From Streptococcus parapneumoniae (GTDB lineage: Bacteria; Bacillota; Bacilli; Lactobacillales; Streptococcaceae): a DNA stretch of 64,000 nucleotides. Under the pieces are notes generated by a model that was given only the letters and a program-made list of their open reading frames with translations, had not been told where the DNA came from and ran no database searches. The stretch lies in the NCBI RefSeq assembly GCF_037076355.1, contig NZ_AP026968.1, forward strand, positions 1,442,501 to 1,506,500, read 5' to 3'. Each line of letters starts with the position of its first letter. Positions within the stretch are counted from its first letter, which is position 1. Shown in pieces: positions 47,685 to 56,275 of this stretch. The translations under genes and the position numbers were made by a program.

Positions 47685-48241
47685 TGTGTATTTCCTTTAT
47701 TATTTTTAAGCATTTGACCGATTTTGTCAAAGGTTTTTGCATTGCGAATGGTAATGCAGTGATAGAAAGGCATCTTGAGCAAGTACTTGTGATAGGCAGT
47801 CTTAGAGTAGGATTCTCCAGAAAATTTCCCCCAGAAAATACCAAGTTTCCCAAAATGAAGAACTTCATCTTCCAGTTTCAAACTATCTACTTTCTCAATG
47901 ACCTGGTTCACATTCAAGCCCTCAGTGTAAAAGAGGACATCTTTTCGTGCCAAGTCTTCGTTCCACCAAGCTGGGAGATTTTCCACTTCTGCTTCATAGT
48001 CTTCTTGACTCAGTAGGGAAAAACTCTGAATAAATGGATAACGAGTCCCAAAGAAAGTCTCTAATTTTTCAACCAATCGAGCTTTTGGTTCTGTCGAAGT
48101 AAAGAAAATGTTACCACTGTTGATGTAGGTCTCAACCTTTTCAATTCCCAACTCTGTCAATTCTTGCCGAAGCTCAGCCATGACGACCTTATTCTTACCA
48201 CCAACATTGATGCCTCTCACCAGCAAAGCATAGCGTATCAT
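47681..48241 (-). CDS. DUF1697 family protein
   Basis: A 186-residue cytoplasmic protein starting MIRYALLVRGINVGGKNKV, the typical DUF1697 N-terminus, followed by the TYINSGNIFF motif. Its function is not known to me. It lies between deoB (1-bp gap) and punA (4-bp overlap), so it is cotranscribed with salvage genes. Confidence 0.8.
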   Translation of the reverse strand: MIRYALLVRGINVGGKNKVVMAELRQELTELGIEKVETYINSGNIFFTSTEPKARLVEKLETFFGTRYPFIQSFSLLSQEDYEAEVENLPAWWNEDLARKDVLFYTEGLNVNQVIEKVDSLKLEDEVLHFGKLGIFWGKFSGESYSKTAYHKYLLKMPFYHCITIRNAKTFDKIGQMLKNNKGNTQ

Positions 48242-48242
48242 C

Positions 48243-49454
48243 TTATACCAATTTATCTAAGAAACTTTCCCCAATCATGGCAGTTTCCACACCAAAGTTA
48301 TCGGCAACAGTCGCTGAAATATCTGCAAAATGTCCTACTGGAATGACACCATTTCCTTTAAAAGCAGGACTGTAAGCCAACAATGGGATATATTCGCGAG
48401 TGTGGTCTGTTCCTGCGTAAGTTGGGTCGTTCCCGTGGTCCGCAGTAATCAAGAGAAGGTCGTTCTCTCGCATGGCTGCGATAATTTCAGGTAAGCGTTC
48501 ATCAAACTCATGCAAGCAATCACGGTAACCGTGAGCATTACGACGGTGGCCGTAAAGGGCATCAAAGTCAACCAAGTTTGTGAATGAGAATCCTTTTTCA
48601 AACTCAGCAAGGCCCATGGTCTTCAATAGTGTATCAATTCCATGGCTGTTTGACTTGTTGTGGCCCATGTCATGGTTGATACCAGCACCGTTAAAGATAT
48701 CGTTGATTTTACCAACAGCATAAGTATCGATACCAGCTTCATTCAATTTATCCAAAACAGTCGGTGCAAATGGAGATACCGCCAAGTCACGACGGTTGGC
48801 TGTACGAGTGAAGTTACCTGGTTCACCAACATATGGACGAGCAATGATACGACCTAGAAGGGCAGGGCGCTCAAGTGTAATTGAACGAGCGTATTCACAG
48901 ATACGGTACAATTCATCCAGAGGAATGATGTCTTCGTGAGCAGCAATTTGCAAAACAGGGTCAGCTGAAGTATAGATAATCAACTCTCCAGTTTCCATCT
49001 GACGTGGTCCAAAATCATCGATAACGGCTGTTCCTGAGTAAGGTTTGTTAGCTTCACGAATGACCTTACGTCCTGAAAATTCTTCGATTTTTGTCAAGAT
49101 TTCTTCTGGGAATCCGTTCCAGAAAGTATCGAAGGGCTCCGTAATGTTGAGTCCCATGATTTCCCAGTGTCCAGTCATGGTATCCTTACCAAGGGATACT
49201 TCTTCCAATTTTGTTGCATATCCTGTTGGATTGCTTTCAGCTGGAACAGTCTTAAGAGGAGTTTCACGAGGAATATTTCCAAGACCGATTTTAGCCATGT
49301 TTGGGACATTCAAACCAACTGTTTTTGAAATGTGTCCCAGTGTGTCAGAAGCTCCATCTGGAACCCCTGCATTGACAAAGTTATTAGCATCTGGTGCAGC
49401 ACCGATTCCCACAGAATCCAGTACCACCAAATGAATACGATTAAATTTAGACAT
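48243..49454 (-). CDS. deoB: Phosphopentomutase
   Basis: A 403-residue alkaline-phosphatase-superfamily enzyme that interconverts (deoxy)ribose-1- and -5-phosphate. The metal-binding motifs [13 protein letters not shown], the [10 protein letters not shown] segment with its phosphorylated Thr, and [10 protein letters not shown]...GTDHTRE are intact. Confidence 0.96.
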   Translation of the reverse strand: MSKFNRIHLVVLDSVGIGAAPDANNFVNAGVPDGASDTLGHISKTVGLNVPNMAKIGLGNIPRETPLKTVPAESNPTGYATKLEEVSLGKDTMTGHWEIMGLNITEPFDTFWNGFPEEILTKIEEFSGRKVIREANKPYSGTAVIDDFGPRQMETGELIIYTSADPVLQIAAHEDIIPLDELYRICEYARSITLERPALLGRIIARPYVGEPGNFTRTANRRDLAVSPFAPTVLDKLNEAGIDTYAVGKINDIFNGAGINHDMGHNKSNSHGIDTLLKTMGLAEFEKGFSFTNLVDFDALYGHRRNAHGYRDCLHEFDERLPEIIAAMRENDLLLITADHGNDPTYAGTDHTREYIPLLAYSPAFKGNGVIPVGHFADISATVADNFGVETAMIGESFLDKLV

Positions 49455-49467
49455 CTTATGCCCCCTT

Positions 49468-50151
49468 CTATTTTCCTTTTTTTGAAGTTAAAATCTGAAC
49501 CCCATCTCGTCCAGCAACGATGACCTTATCCACCATTTGGTTGAATAAACCGTGCTCTACGACACCAACGACATGATCCAATTCTTGCCCAAAAGCAATT
49601 GGATTTTCAATGACATCCAAGGCGAGGTCAATGATAAAATTCTGCATATCCGTCACAAAACGTTGACCATCTTTTTCACGGAAACTTGGTTTGTAGCCAG
49701 CTCGTTCAAAATGACGAAAGACCTGCTCTGCACCATACTGAACCACTTCTACTGGCAATTTAAAAGCACCTAGTTTTTCGACCAGCTTGCTTTCATCCAC
49801 CACCCAAATGTATTCTTTTGATGGTGTTGCGACCACCTTTTCCATGAGAAGGGCACCACCACCGCCTTTGATTCCGTTAAACTGACTATCCACTTCATCC
49901 GCGCCATCAACCGTCACATCGACAAAGTCTACTTGGTCAATAGACTTGAGCGGGATGTTAAGGCCTTCAGCCTGTTTACTAGTCACACTAGAAGTCGTTA
50001 CAGCTGTAATCTGCAATCCTTCTTCCTTGATACGACGACCGATTTCTTCGACAAAATAATAGGCAGTCGAGCCTGTTCCAAGTCCAACGACCATTCCATC
50101 GCTCACGAACTCAGCAGCCTTGATACCTGCCATTTTCTTCAGATTTTCCAC
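49468..50151 (-). CDS. rpiA: Ribose-5-phosphate isomerase A
   Basis: A 227-residue isomerase linking ribose-5- and ribulose-5-phosphate. The motifs [16 protein letters not shown] and [10 protein letters not shown] are present. The start is GTG at 50149-50151 (M-ENLKKMAG, the family N-terminus), with GGAGGT 7 nt upstream. An ATG at 50208 is in frame, but the intervening residues are not conserved. The 50210-50432 gap upstream has no gene I can support. Confidence 0.94.
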   Translation of the reverse strand: MENLKKMAGIKAAEFVSDGMVVGLGTGSTAYYFVEEIGRRIKEEGLQITAVTTSSVTSKQAEGLNIPLKSIDQVDFVDVTVDGADEVDSQFNGIKGGGGALLMEKVVATPSKEYIWVVDESKLVEKLGAFKLPVEVVQYGAEQVFRHFERAGYKPSFREKDGQRFVTDMQNFIIDLALDVIENPIAFGQELDHVVGVVEHGLFNQMVDKVIVAGRDGVQILTSKKGK

Positions 50152-50432
50152 CGATTTACCTCCATCATTCTCAGTTCTTATTTTACTATGAAACCGCTTT
50201 TTATTCAAGCAAAAAGATCAAATTTACATTTTTCATCAATCTTTCTTTGAAAATATGCATTTTCTTTTTATCAAACGAATAAAAATGAGTTTATCTTTTA
50301 TGTATTTGCTTTGTTCATCTCTTTCCAGTTCCAAAAACAAGACCTTAACTTTGATACGTCTAGTTTAGCATTAAAGCAGGCGCATTTCAAGAATCATAAA
50401 TTAAGAGAAGGAAGTAGATTTATCTGTCTATT

Positions 50433-51305
50433 TTAAACGAGTTTATCTTTGCTTACCCTCTCTTTTTGACAAATAATTTTCATTACTTTAGGAAGACAAT
50501 TACTAATCTCCGTCGGCAAAACCACATACTGTTCTTGAGCTAATTCTTGGGCTATGGCTGAATGAAGATGAGTCGCTACGCTTACACGCTCGTATAGACT
50601 AGCTTGTTTAAACTGGCCTGCAAATCCTGCAATCATCCCAGCAAGCGTATCTCCCATTCCCCCAGTCGCCTGATAGGGACCGCCAACCTGTAACTGGTAA
50701 TAATCAGATTGGCCAGCTTGCCAAATACGAGTAGCTGGACCTTTCTCAACCAAAATTGTTCCTTGAGGAAAGGAACTCAAAGCACTAGCCGTTGCATCTT
50801 CCTTTTGCTTTTCAATAGCAATACCAGACAGCTTTTCCCATTCTTTTTGGTGGGGAGTTAGGATAAGCTGGTTAGACGGAAACGACAAACTTGTCCTAGA
50901 AAGAATGGTCAGGGCACCACCATCTACAATCAAAATCTGATTTTGGCTTAAATTAACAAAGACTTGTTTTACTAGATTTTCTCCAAAAGCATCGTCTCGT
51001 AAACCAGGCCCCAGCAAGATAACTTCTGCCTTCTCCAATTGCTCTTTTAACAATTGCTGGTCTTGAAGAGAAAAGGCCATAGCCTCAGGTAAATGGCTGT
51101 GCAGAGCTGGAATATTTTCCCTGTCCGTTCCAACGGTCACCAATCCTGCACCGCTTTTTACAGCTGCTAAAGTAGCCATGATAATGGCACCACCATAAGG
51201 ATAAGTCCCACCCAGCAACAGCAGACGGCCATAGTCTCCTTTATGACTGGTACGAGAACGTTCAATAATGACTTTTTCTAGTAAGGTTTGATCAATCACT
51301 TTCAT
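50433..51305 (-). CDS. nnrD: ADP-dependent NAD(P)H-hydrate dehydratase
   Basis: A 290-residue ribokinase-fold repair enzyme that regenerates NAD(P)H from its hydrated form. The family motifs GDYGRLLLLGGTYPYGGA, LTPHQKEW and GGMGDTLAGMIAGF (catalytic Asp) are intact. The epimerase domain fused in some bacteria is absent. A TATAAT at 51326-51331 (minus) lies about 20 bp upstream. This is the last core gene before the accessory island. Confidence 0.92.
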   Translation of the reverse strand: MKVIDQTLLEKVIIERSRTSHKGDYGRLLLLGGTYPYGGAIIMATLAAVKSGAGLVTVGTDRENIPALHSHLPEAMAFSLQDQQLLKEQLEKAEVILLGPGLRDDAFGENLVKQVFVNLSQNQILIVDGGALTILSRTSLSFPSNQLILTPHQKEWEKLSGIAIEKQKEDATASALSSFPQGTILVEKGPATRIWQAGQSDYYQLQVGGPYQATGGMGDTLAGMIAGFAGQFKQASLYERVSVATHLHSAIAQELAQEQYVVLPTEISNCLPKVMKIICQKERVSKDKLV

Positions 51306-51335
51306 CCTTTTTTCCTCTCACTTTTATTATACAAC

Positions 51336-51358
51336 AAAAAGGAGGCGCAGACCTCCTT
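51336..51358 (-). terminator. Terminator at the right edge of the immunity island
   Basis: On the minus strand AAGGAGG and CCTCCTT pair over 7 bp around a 6-nt loop, followed by TTTTTG, about 38 bp after the 51396 stop. Confidence 0.8.
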
Positions 51359-51395
51359 ATTAAAAATTAAAAAATTTAAAATTTATATTTAGTTA

Positions 51396-51927
51396 CTAAT
51401 CCAACAAACTGGGATTTGTTCTTAAGCACATAATGTATTCTTCGATTTTTCTCTCCAGCTCATCTTTATTTTCTTCCAAGGCAGGATAAAACCCTGTAAC
51501 TCCGTATCCAATCATTTTGTACAGAGCGATAAGGCGGTAACTATTTTCCGATTTTTTATTTACTATATCAGATTCATTTGCAATCTCTTCCATATTGCAT
51601 AGTTTCTCAAAAGTTTGTCAGTTTGCAATTTTTTGATAAGACTTCCACATTTCCTCTTCTGTTTTATCGCTTCGGTTAGGCGTTGACCAAGCCTTTTTCA
51701 TTTGTGATATCCGAATATTTTTATCATCCTTGCTGCTAAAACTTATCAGTGATAACAACACATTCTTCCCGAAAGCTATACAAAAAAATCATATTTAAAA
51801 ACTAATTCATAGCCTAACCGCACCTCATATTTATAGTCGAATATTTTAATATAAAGAGGAGTATAACAACAAACTATTCTATTTAATGGAACAATTACCC
51901 CTTTAACTTCTAATTTTCAATTTTCAT
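51396..51927 (-). pseudogene. Decayed small gene of the immunity island
   Basis: Reading the minus strand from ATG 51925-51927, which overlaps the stop of the neighbouring gene (TAATG), coding-like sequence runs to the stop at 51396 but in pieces. A frame break follows the first five codons. Then comes a segment reading VKGVIVPLNRIVCC...YELVFKYDFFV, ended by TAG after a T7 run, and then GKNVLLSLISFSSKDDKN in another frame. A TGA then falls between KIAN and QTFEKL, leaving a last intact 65-codon stretch ending LRTNPSLLD. The size and setting fit a former immunity-type protein of about 170 residues. I do not recognise the family. Confidence 0.6.
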
Positions 51928-52600
51928 TATCTATACCCAAAAATAATAAAACATTTTTCAATATCATCATATTCATAAGGAATACTAAATTTATTAAGCA
52001 TACACTCTATTTCTGTTTTTTTATCAGTAACACATATCTTTGGCTCAATTAAACGTCCTTGACCAAGAACTTTCTCAAATTTACTTCTAATTTTAAACCA
52101 TTCAACAATTCTCATATTCATATAAAAAAATGTTCATCAGCATCAATCGTCCAATATATGCTAGGCTCTTCTTCATCAAAAAACGTCTTATATTGTATCG
52201 GGATGTCTCTCATGTTCTCCATGATGGAATCTATCAGTTCTTTCCATTTTGTATTGTTCATAAAAGAGGTTAGATTTCTTTCTTCAAGAACCTGTTTAAT
52301 TTTTTCTTTTTCAGTTTTTTTGTTGTTATATTTCCCATTTTCAATTTCGTCTATAATGTGTTGCATTACAGATAACGCTCTATCATCTATTCTTTGATAA
52401 ACATAAGATGGCGATATACATTGTTTATCTCTTTGTACATAATACCACCCGTAATGCACCCAACCAGTAACTATAAAATGGAAATCTCCCTCCCAACTTA
52501 TATCGAAATAAATTCTATCTTCATCATTAGAACTACTTATTTTGATAACTCCACTTCTCGGATTTAGTTTTTCACATAAAATATTATGTATTGATTGCAT
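51927..52600 (-). pseudogene. DUF6678-like immunity-island gene split by a frameshift at a T7 run
   Basis: The first frame (52118-52600, 160 residues) ends in YWTIDADEHFFI, while a second frame (51927-52121, 64 residues) continues with NMRIVEWFKIRSKFEKVLG. On the minus strand the junction is CAT followed by seven T's; one extra T would join them into about 224 residues. The stretch from SFMNNTKWKELIDSI onwards resembles DUF6678 proteins; the N-terminal 90 residues I do not recognise. The start has an AAGGAG site. It could be a true knockout or slippage-controlled. Confidence 0.6.
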
Positions 52601-52626
52601 CTATCACTATTTCTCCTTACACCTTC

Positions 52627-53307
52627 AAATTTACCAGTCTGTTTCTAATACAAACATTTTATTCTTCAAACTTTTCCTCAACATTAAAAATCACTTCACA
52701 ATCGCAACCAGCACCATTTTCTCGCAAAAATTCTATAACCTTTTCAATATCCGCATTTTTATCTTTCAAAAACTCATTTGTTAAAGAAAAATCGTGATTA
52801 CACTCTACCGTTTCTGATTTATCATTTAGATAATCAAATAATTCATAAAATAATTTCTTTTCCATCGGTAAGTTCTCTTCAAATTCTTCCATTTGTTTGA
52901 CTTGATATTCTTGTAACAATTTTCTCTTCTCTAACTTGTTCATGAGCTTTTCTCCTTTATTAAATTGTTTTTTCAAATCGTTTATTTTTTTACCTTATAC
53001 ACCATATCTCCGCTATTCCAAATATACATAATTGCCGTCACTGGTCGTTTCCCATCTTCCCGAAGCCATCCTGTATATGTAGTTGTATTGCCATAATATC
53101 CTTCAATAATGATTTCAAATTCTGAATCTGTATATTCATCCATAAATTGTTGTAAACCAATAGACTTTCCATTGAAATGTCCTTCACTCAAGATTTTGTT
53201 AAATATCAATACATCACACAGGTCGATATCACATTTTTTAAAACATATTTCACCTGGGTATGATTTTCTTTCACCTTCCACAAATTCATATATTTTATTA
53301 ACTTTTA
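52627..53307 (-). repeat. Duplicated cassette, copy 1
   Basis: About 680 bp here match 60076-60747 with only scattered base differences. The unit covers the DUF2695 gene and most of its upstream partner. Copy 1 has both genes intact. The two copies are in direct orientation 7.4 kb apart, so recombination between them would delete the intervening island. Confidence 0.9.
52659..52943 (-). CDS. DUF2695 family protein (copy 1, intact)
   Basis: A 94-residue acidic protein. The core reads LFDYLNDK, then CNHDFSLTNEFLKDKNADIEKVIEFL is the family-like helix region (shown in part), then NGAGCDCEV, the Cys-rich end typical of DUF2695. ATG 52941-52943 has AAAGGAG 8 nt upstream; a longer frame of 11 codons does not. 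Members often occur in immunity-gene clusters, but no toxin partner is known to me. Confidence 0.65.
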   Translation of the reverse strand: MNKLEKRKLLQEYQVKQMEEFEENLPMEKKLFYELFDYLNDKSETVECNHDFSLTNEFLKDKNADIEKVIEFLRENGAGCDCEVIFNVEEKFEE

Positions 53308-53413
53308 ACGTCAAAGTTTCGTTGTGATATTTGATTTCTTTCACCCTGCTATCATGAAGGCTGAAAAGAATGTTGCTACTTCTATCGTGTATAAACTTCA
53401 TACTGTTCCTCAT
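52982..53413 (-). CDS. Unknown immunity-island protein, partner of DUF2695 (copy 1)
   Basis: A 143-residue protein, beta-rich, with Tyr/Gly-rich IIEGYYGNTTTYTGW and a C-terminal AIMYIWNSGDMVYKVKK. It starts MRNSMKFIHDR behind an AAGGTG site. It lies 38 bp upstream of DUF2695 and is duplicated with it. I do not recognise the family; the size and neighbours fit an immunity protein. Confidence 0.6.
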   Translation of the reverse strand: MRNSMKFIHDRSSNILFSLHDSRVKEIKYHNETLTLKVNKIYEFVEGERKSYPGEICFKKCDIDLCDVLIFNKILSEGHFNGKSIGLQQFMDEYTDSEFEIIIEGYYGNTTTYTGWLREDGKRPVTAIMYIWNSGDMVYKVKK

Positions 53414-53441
53414 AATTTCACCTTAAAATCTAGTTATTTAG

Positions 53442-54485
53442 CTACTTTTTTACATAAAAGGTCGCTCTTCCTTTGCCATGTCTTTCAATGTACGATTCCT
53501 CAGTTAATTGCTTAAGCATATTTTCAATTGTAGCCTTTCCTACACTTGGAACTAATTCCATCATATCGCTTTTAGTAAATTTACCTAATTTCCTATCAAT
53601 TGCATTTCTAACAAGTTCAATTGTAGGCACTTTTTCGTCTACATAATCAACCCTTTCTTCAAAATCAATATAAGCAGCTAATATCGTTCTAAGAATATAT
53701 TTTATAAACGGCACAGAATCTTCTTTGTTTTCATGCCAACCTATCCCACTTTTTTCTAAAGCTATATAATAACTGTCTTTATTTTTTTCTATTTTACTTT
53801 CTAAACTGATATATTTCCCAATTACATATCCTTGTCTGTATAGCAAGAGGGTTGTTAATAAACGACTCATCCTTCCATTCCCATCATTGAAAGGATGAAT
53901 ACAAAGAAAATCATGAATAAAAATTGGAATTAAAAGTAACGAATCCACATCTTTTTTGTCAAAAGCTATATTCAATTCATTACAAATTTGCTCAATTGCG
54001 CCTGGTGTTTCATATGGAGATAGTGGCTTAAACCTTTCGACAGCATTACCCTCTTTATCTTTTTCCACAATAGAATTCTGCGTATTTTTATATCGACCAC
54101 CAATTCCTTTTTCACTATACTTAAATAGTTCTCTATGAAGTTGCAAAATATAGTTACTGCTGATTGGAATATATTCATAATTTTCATGAATTGTATTTAG
54201 TACATCTCTATATCCAAGAATTTCTTCTTCATCCCTATTTCTAGGAGTTGTTTTTTGATTCATTAACTCTTTTATTCTGACTGCTGTAGTAACAATTCCC
54301 TCTATTTTATTAGAATCCGCTACACTTTGAATTTTAGCAATCTCTACTAATTTATCTAAAACAGCAGGCTTGCGTGTCAAAAAAACTTCTTGTTTTCCTT
54401 TGTGCTCATGAATTTGTGAAAGAAGATTTATAATTTCACTATCCCACTTACTACTTGCTAGATTTTCATAACTAAAAAATCTCAT
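53442..54485 (-). CDS. Fic family protein with C-terminal winged helix
   Basis: A 347-residue protein of the Fic (AMP-transfer) superfamily. The catalytic motif HPFNDGNGR (H197-R205) is canonical. The inhibitory motif (S/T)xxxE(G/N) is present at S58-NKIEG63, N-terminal to the catalytic motif, which places it in class II and predicts an auto-inhibited state. The last 70 residues look like a winged helix (IELVRNAIDRKLGKFTKSD, then SYIERHGKGRATFYVKK), suggesting DNA binding. Promoter half-sites at regular spacing lie upstream, so self-regulation is likely. The target protein is unknown. Confidence 0.9.
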   Translation of the reverse strand: MRFFSYENLASSKWDSEIINLLSQIHEHKGKQEVFLTRKPAVLDKLVEIAKIQSVADSNKIEGIVTTAVRIKELMNQKTTPRNRDEEEILGYRDVLNTIHENYEYIPISSNYILQLHRELFKYSEKGIGGRYKNTQNSIVEKDKEGNAVERFKPLSPYETPGAIEQICNELNIAFDKKDVDSLLLIPIFIHDFLCIHPFNDGNGRMSRLLTTLLLYRQGYVIGKYISLESKIEKNKDSYYIALEKSGIGWHENKEDSVPFIKYILRTILAAYIDFEERVDYVDEKVPTIELVRNAIDRKLGKFTKSDMMELVPSVGKATIENMLKQLTEESYIERHGKGRATFYVKK

Positions 54486-54486
54486 T

Positions 54487-54533
54487 CGCCTACCCCCTTT
54501 TCGTTTCGCCTAATTATATCCTATTTTTAGGCG
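54487..54533 (-). promoter_or_regulatory. Fic promoter with three CGCCTA half-sites 20 bp apart
   Basis: CGCCTA begins at 54487 and 54507, and TTAGGCG (its inverse) begins at 54527, exactly 20 bp steps. The CGCCTAA/TTAGGCG pair encloses a TATAAT -10 (minus, 54513-54518). The first half-site overlaps the ribosome-binding region and start. A protein bound here would cover the promoter; the Fic winged helix is the obvious candidate. Confidence 0.6.
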
Positions 54534-54554
54534 ATTATTTATACTTACCCAAGT

Positions 54555-54627
54555 TGTAAAAAAATGAGACAAAAAACATCGTTATTTTCTGTTAAGATTG
54601 TTTCATCACCCCTATTTGACAAAGAGC
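54555..54627 (-). repeat. Intergenic repeat, copy A
   Basis: About 73 bp (from TTGTAAAAAAATGAGAC to GACAAAGAG on the plus strand) recur at 56133-56208 with about a dozen differences. Both copies sit just downstream of an immunity-type gene. The rest of the 54534-54692 gap has nothing else I recognise. Confidence 0.75.
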
Positions 54628-54692
54628 CATTTTACCATAGAAGGCTTGATTTAAATTTACAGACTTTTTATCATACGCTCTATTTTATTTTC

Positions 54693-56036
54693 TTATAAAT
54701 CTAAAAAATATACAGTCTCTGGTTTTATTACACCTTTTTCAGTATAAATCATCCAATCACTTACATAATTTATAGAATATGTCCCCACATCACCTTCATG
54801 TAAATCTGGAATATGATATGGTTCTTGAGTCAATACTGCCTTGAAACTATCTCCTTCCATAGAAATAGCTTCAAACCAAATATGTTCAAGATTTGTACTA
54901 TCCAAATTACCTTCTTCATCTATTGTTTCAAGTCCTAATTTAATAATAATAGTAATATCTTCATTACCTTCTTGTTTTTTCTTAAGCATTCTTTCAACAT
55001 AAGAAAATCTTTCTCTAGCTAAATCACTCATTCTAGCAGTTTCTTCAGTACTTAAGAACATTAATGGGTTATTATCAAACTTTTCTGTAAATTTTGAAGG
55101 TAAACTTACAATGTTGTTATTATAATCTTCTTCACTTTCATATAGGAAAATTATATTTGTTTTAGAATTATGGGATTTTTTTCTGTCTTCAACCCCTCCA
55201 ATATTAACATTAGGATAATATTTCAAAGCATCAATCCATTTTTTAGATGTAGCGACTATTGGCTCTCCATCATCAAACATTCCTAAATGTATCTCTTCTT
55301 CATCTTCATTAGAATAATTTCCATCTATCATTATAGAAGCGTAATTAGAAAGTAAGCTATGATATGATTGGTAATCTTTCTTATTTGAATCCAATATCTC
55401 TATTTCGTGAAGATTACATCTACATAATCCATGAGTATGTAACCAAACTTCATTCTCATCACAAACAGCTTGAACAGTATATAGGCTTGATGGAGAAGGA
55501 AGTACATTTGATTTCGCTGCTAATTCAACCCATTTTTTATTTAACATTCTTTCAGCACTTTCATCACAAAGAGCAACCATTTCAGGAACCATAGCATATA
55601 CAAGCTTAAGCTGTAAATGGTAACATTTTTTAGCATCTCCTTCAAATTTCATATAAACAATTAAGGCATTCTTTGAATTTAAAATATGTTCTTTTTCTTC
55701 TTCTGTAAAATATTGTAATTCCCATTGATACATTTCTTCTGCATAAAAATCTCCAAGATAGAATCTTACATCAAAATCAGTTCCTTTATATGATAGAACA
55801 ATCTGTCCAGGGAAATCTTCACTTGGAAGACTTTTTTCTTTAATTTCAATACCATCTATAGCTTTAATATTTTCAAAAATATCTTCTGTAAGTGAGTAAT
55901 TATTAGGTACTAAAGCTAACATATGTGAAAATTCTTCCCAATAAGCAAGAGGTGCTTCTTTAATCTTAGAATACTCTTCATTTTTTTCCTTTGAACTATT
56001 AAATAATCCGTTAATAACTTTTTTATAAAAACTCAT
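54693..56036 (-). CDS. DUF4026/DUF2314-like protein
   Basis: A 447-residue acidic cytoplasmic protein. The C-terminal 110 residues (LEHIWFEAISMEGDSFKAVL and LHEGDVGTYSINYVSDWMIY) resemble DUF2314, often fused to a DUF4026 N-terminal region in Firmicutes. The N-terminus starts MSFYKKVINGLFNSSKEK, and AAAAGGAG precedes the start. Such genes occur in polymorphic-toxin immunity clusters. The function is unknown to me. Confidence 0.6.
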   Translation of the reverse strand: MSFYKKVINGLFNSSKEKNEEYSKIKEAPLAYWEEFSHMLALVPNNYSLTEDIFENIKAIDGIEIKEKSLPSEDFPGQIVLSYKGTDFDVRFYLGDFYAEEMYQWELQYFTEEEKEHILNSKNALIVYMKFEGDAKKCYHLQLKLVYAMVPEMVALCDESAERMLNKKWVELAAKSNVLPSPSSLYTVQAVCDENEVWLHTHGLCRCNLHEIEILDSNKKDYQSYHSLLSNYASIMIDGNYSNEDEEEIHLGMFDDGEPIVATSKKWIDALKYYPNVNIGGVEDRKKSHNSKTNIIFLYESEEDYNNNIVSLPSKFTEKFDNNPLMFLSTEETARMSDLARERFSYVERMLKKKQEGNEDITIIIKLGLETIDEEGNLDSTNLEHIWFEAISMEGDSFKAVLTQEPYHIPDLHEGDVGTYSINYVSDWMIYTEKGVIKPETVYFLDL

Positions 56037-56132
56037 ATTTTTCTCCTTTTAAAACATAAAATATCACTGGCATCATATCACAATAATTAGGTAGTTTTAA
56101 TTGTTTTTTACACTGAATCATTTACGCCTGAT

Positions 56133-56208
56133 TTGTAAAATAAAGTGAGACAACATAACATCGTTATTTTCTATTAAAATTTTTTCATCAACCTTATTTA
56201 ACAAAGAG
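56133..56208 (-). repeat. Intergenic repeat, copy B
   Basis: The second copy of the 54555-54627 sequence, downstream of the DUF695 gene. The 56037-56275 gap contains no gene I can support. Confidence 0.75.
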
Positions 56209-56275
56209 CTTGTTGAAATCTATATTTTTAAGGACGTTTTCATCTCGCTTCTTCTCTTTAAAGTGCTATTTCACG

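Noticed and set aside
51927..52135. Programmed frameshifting joining the DUF6678-like frames
   Set aside because: Not excluded, but no slippery heptamer with a downstream structure is visible; a lost base in a T-run is simpler, so it is listed as a pseudogene.
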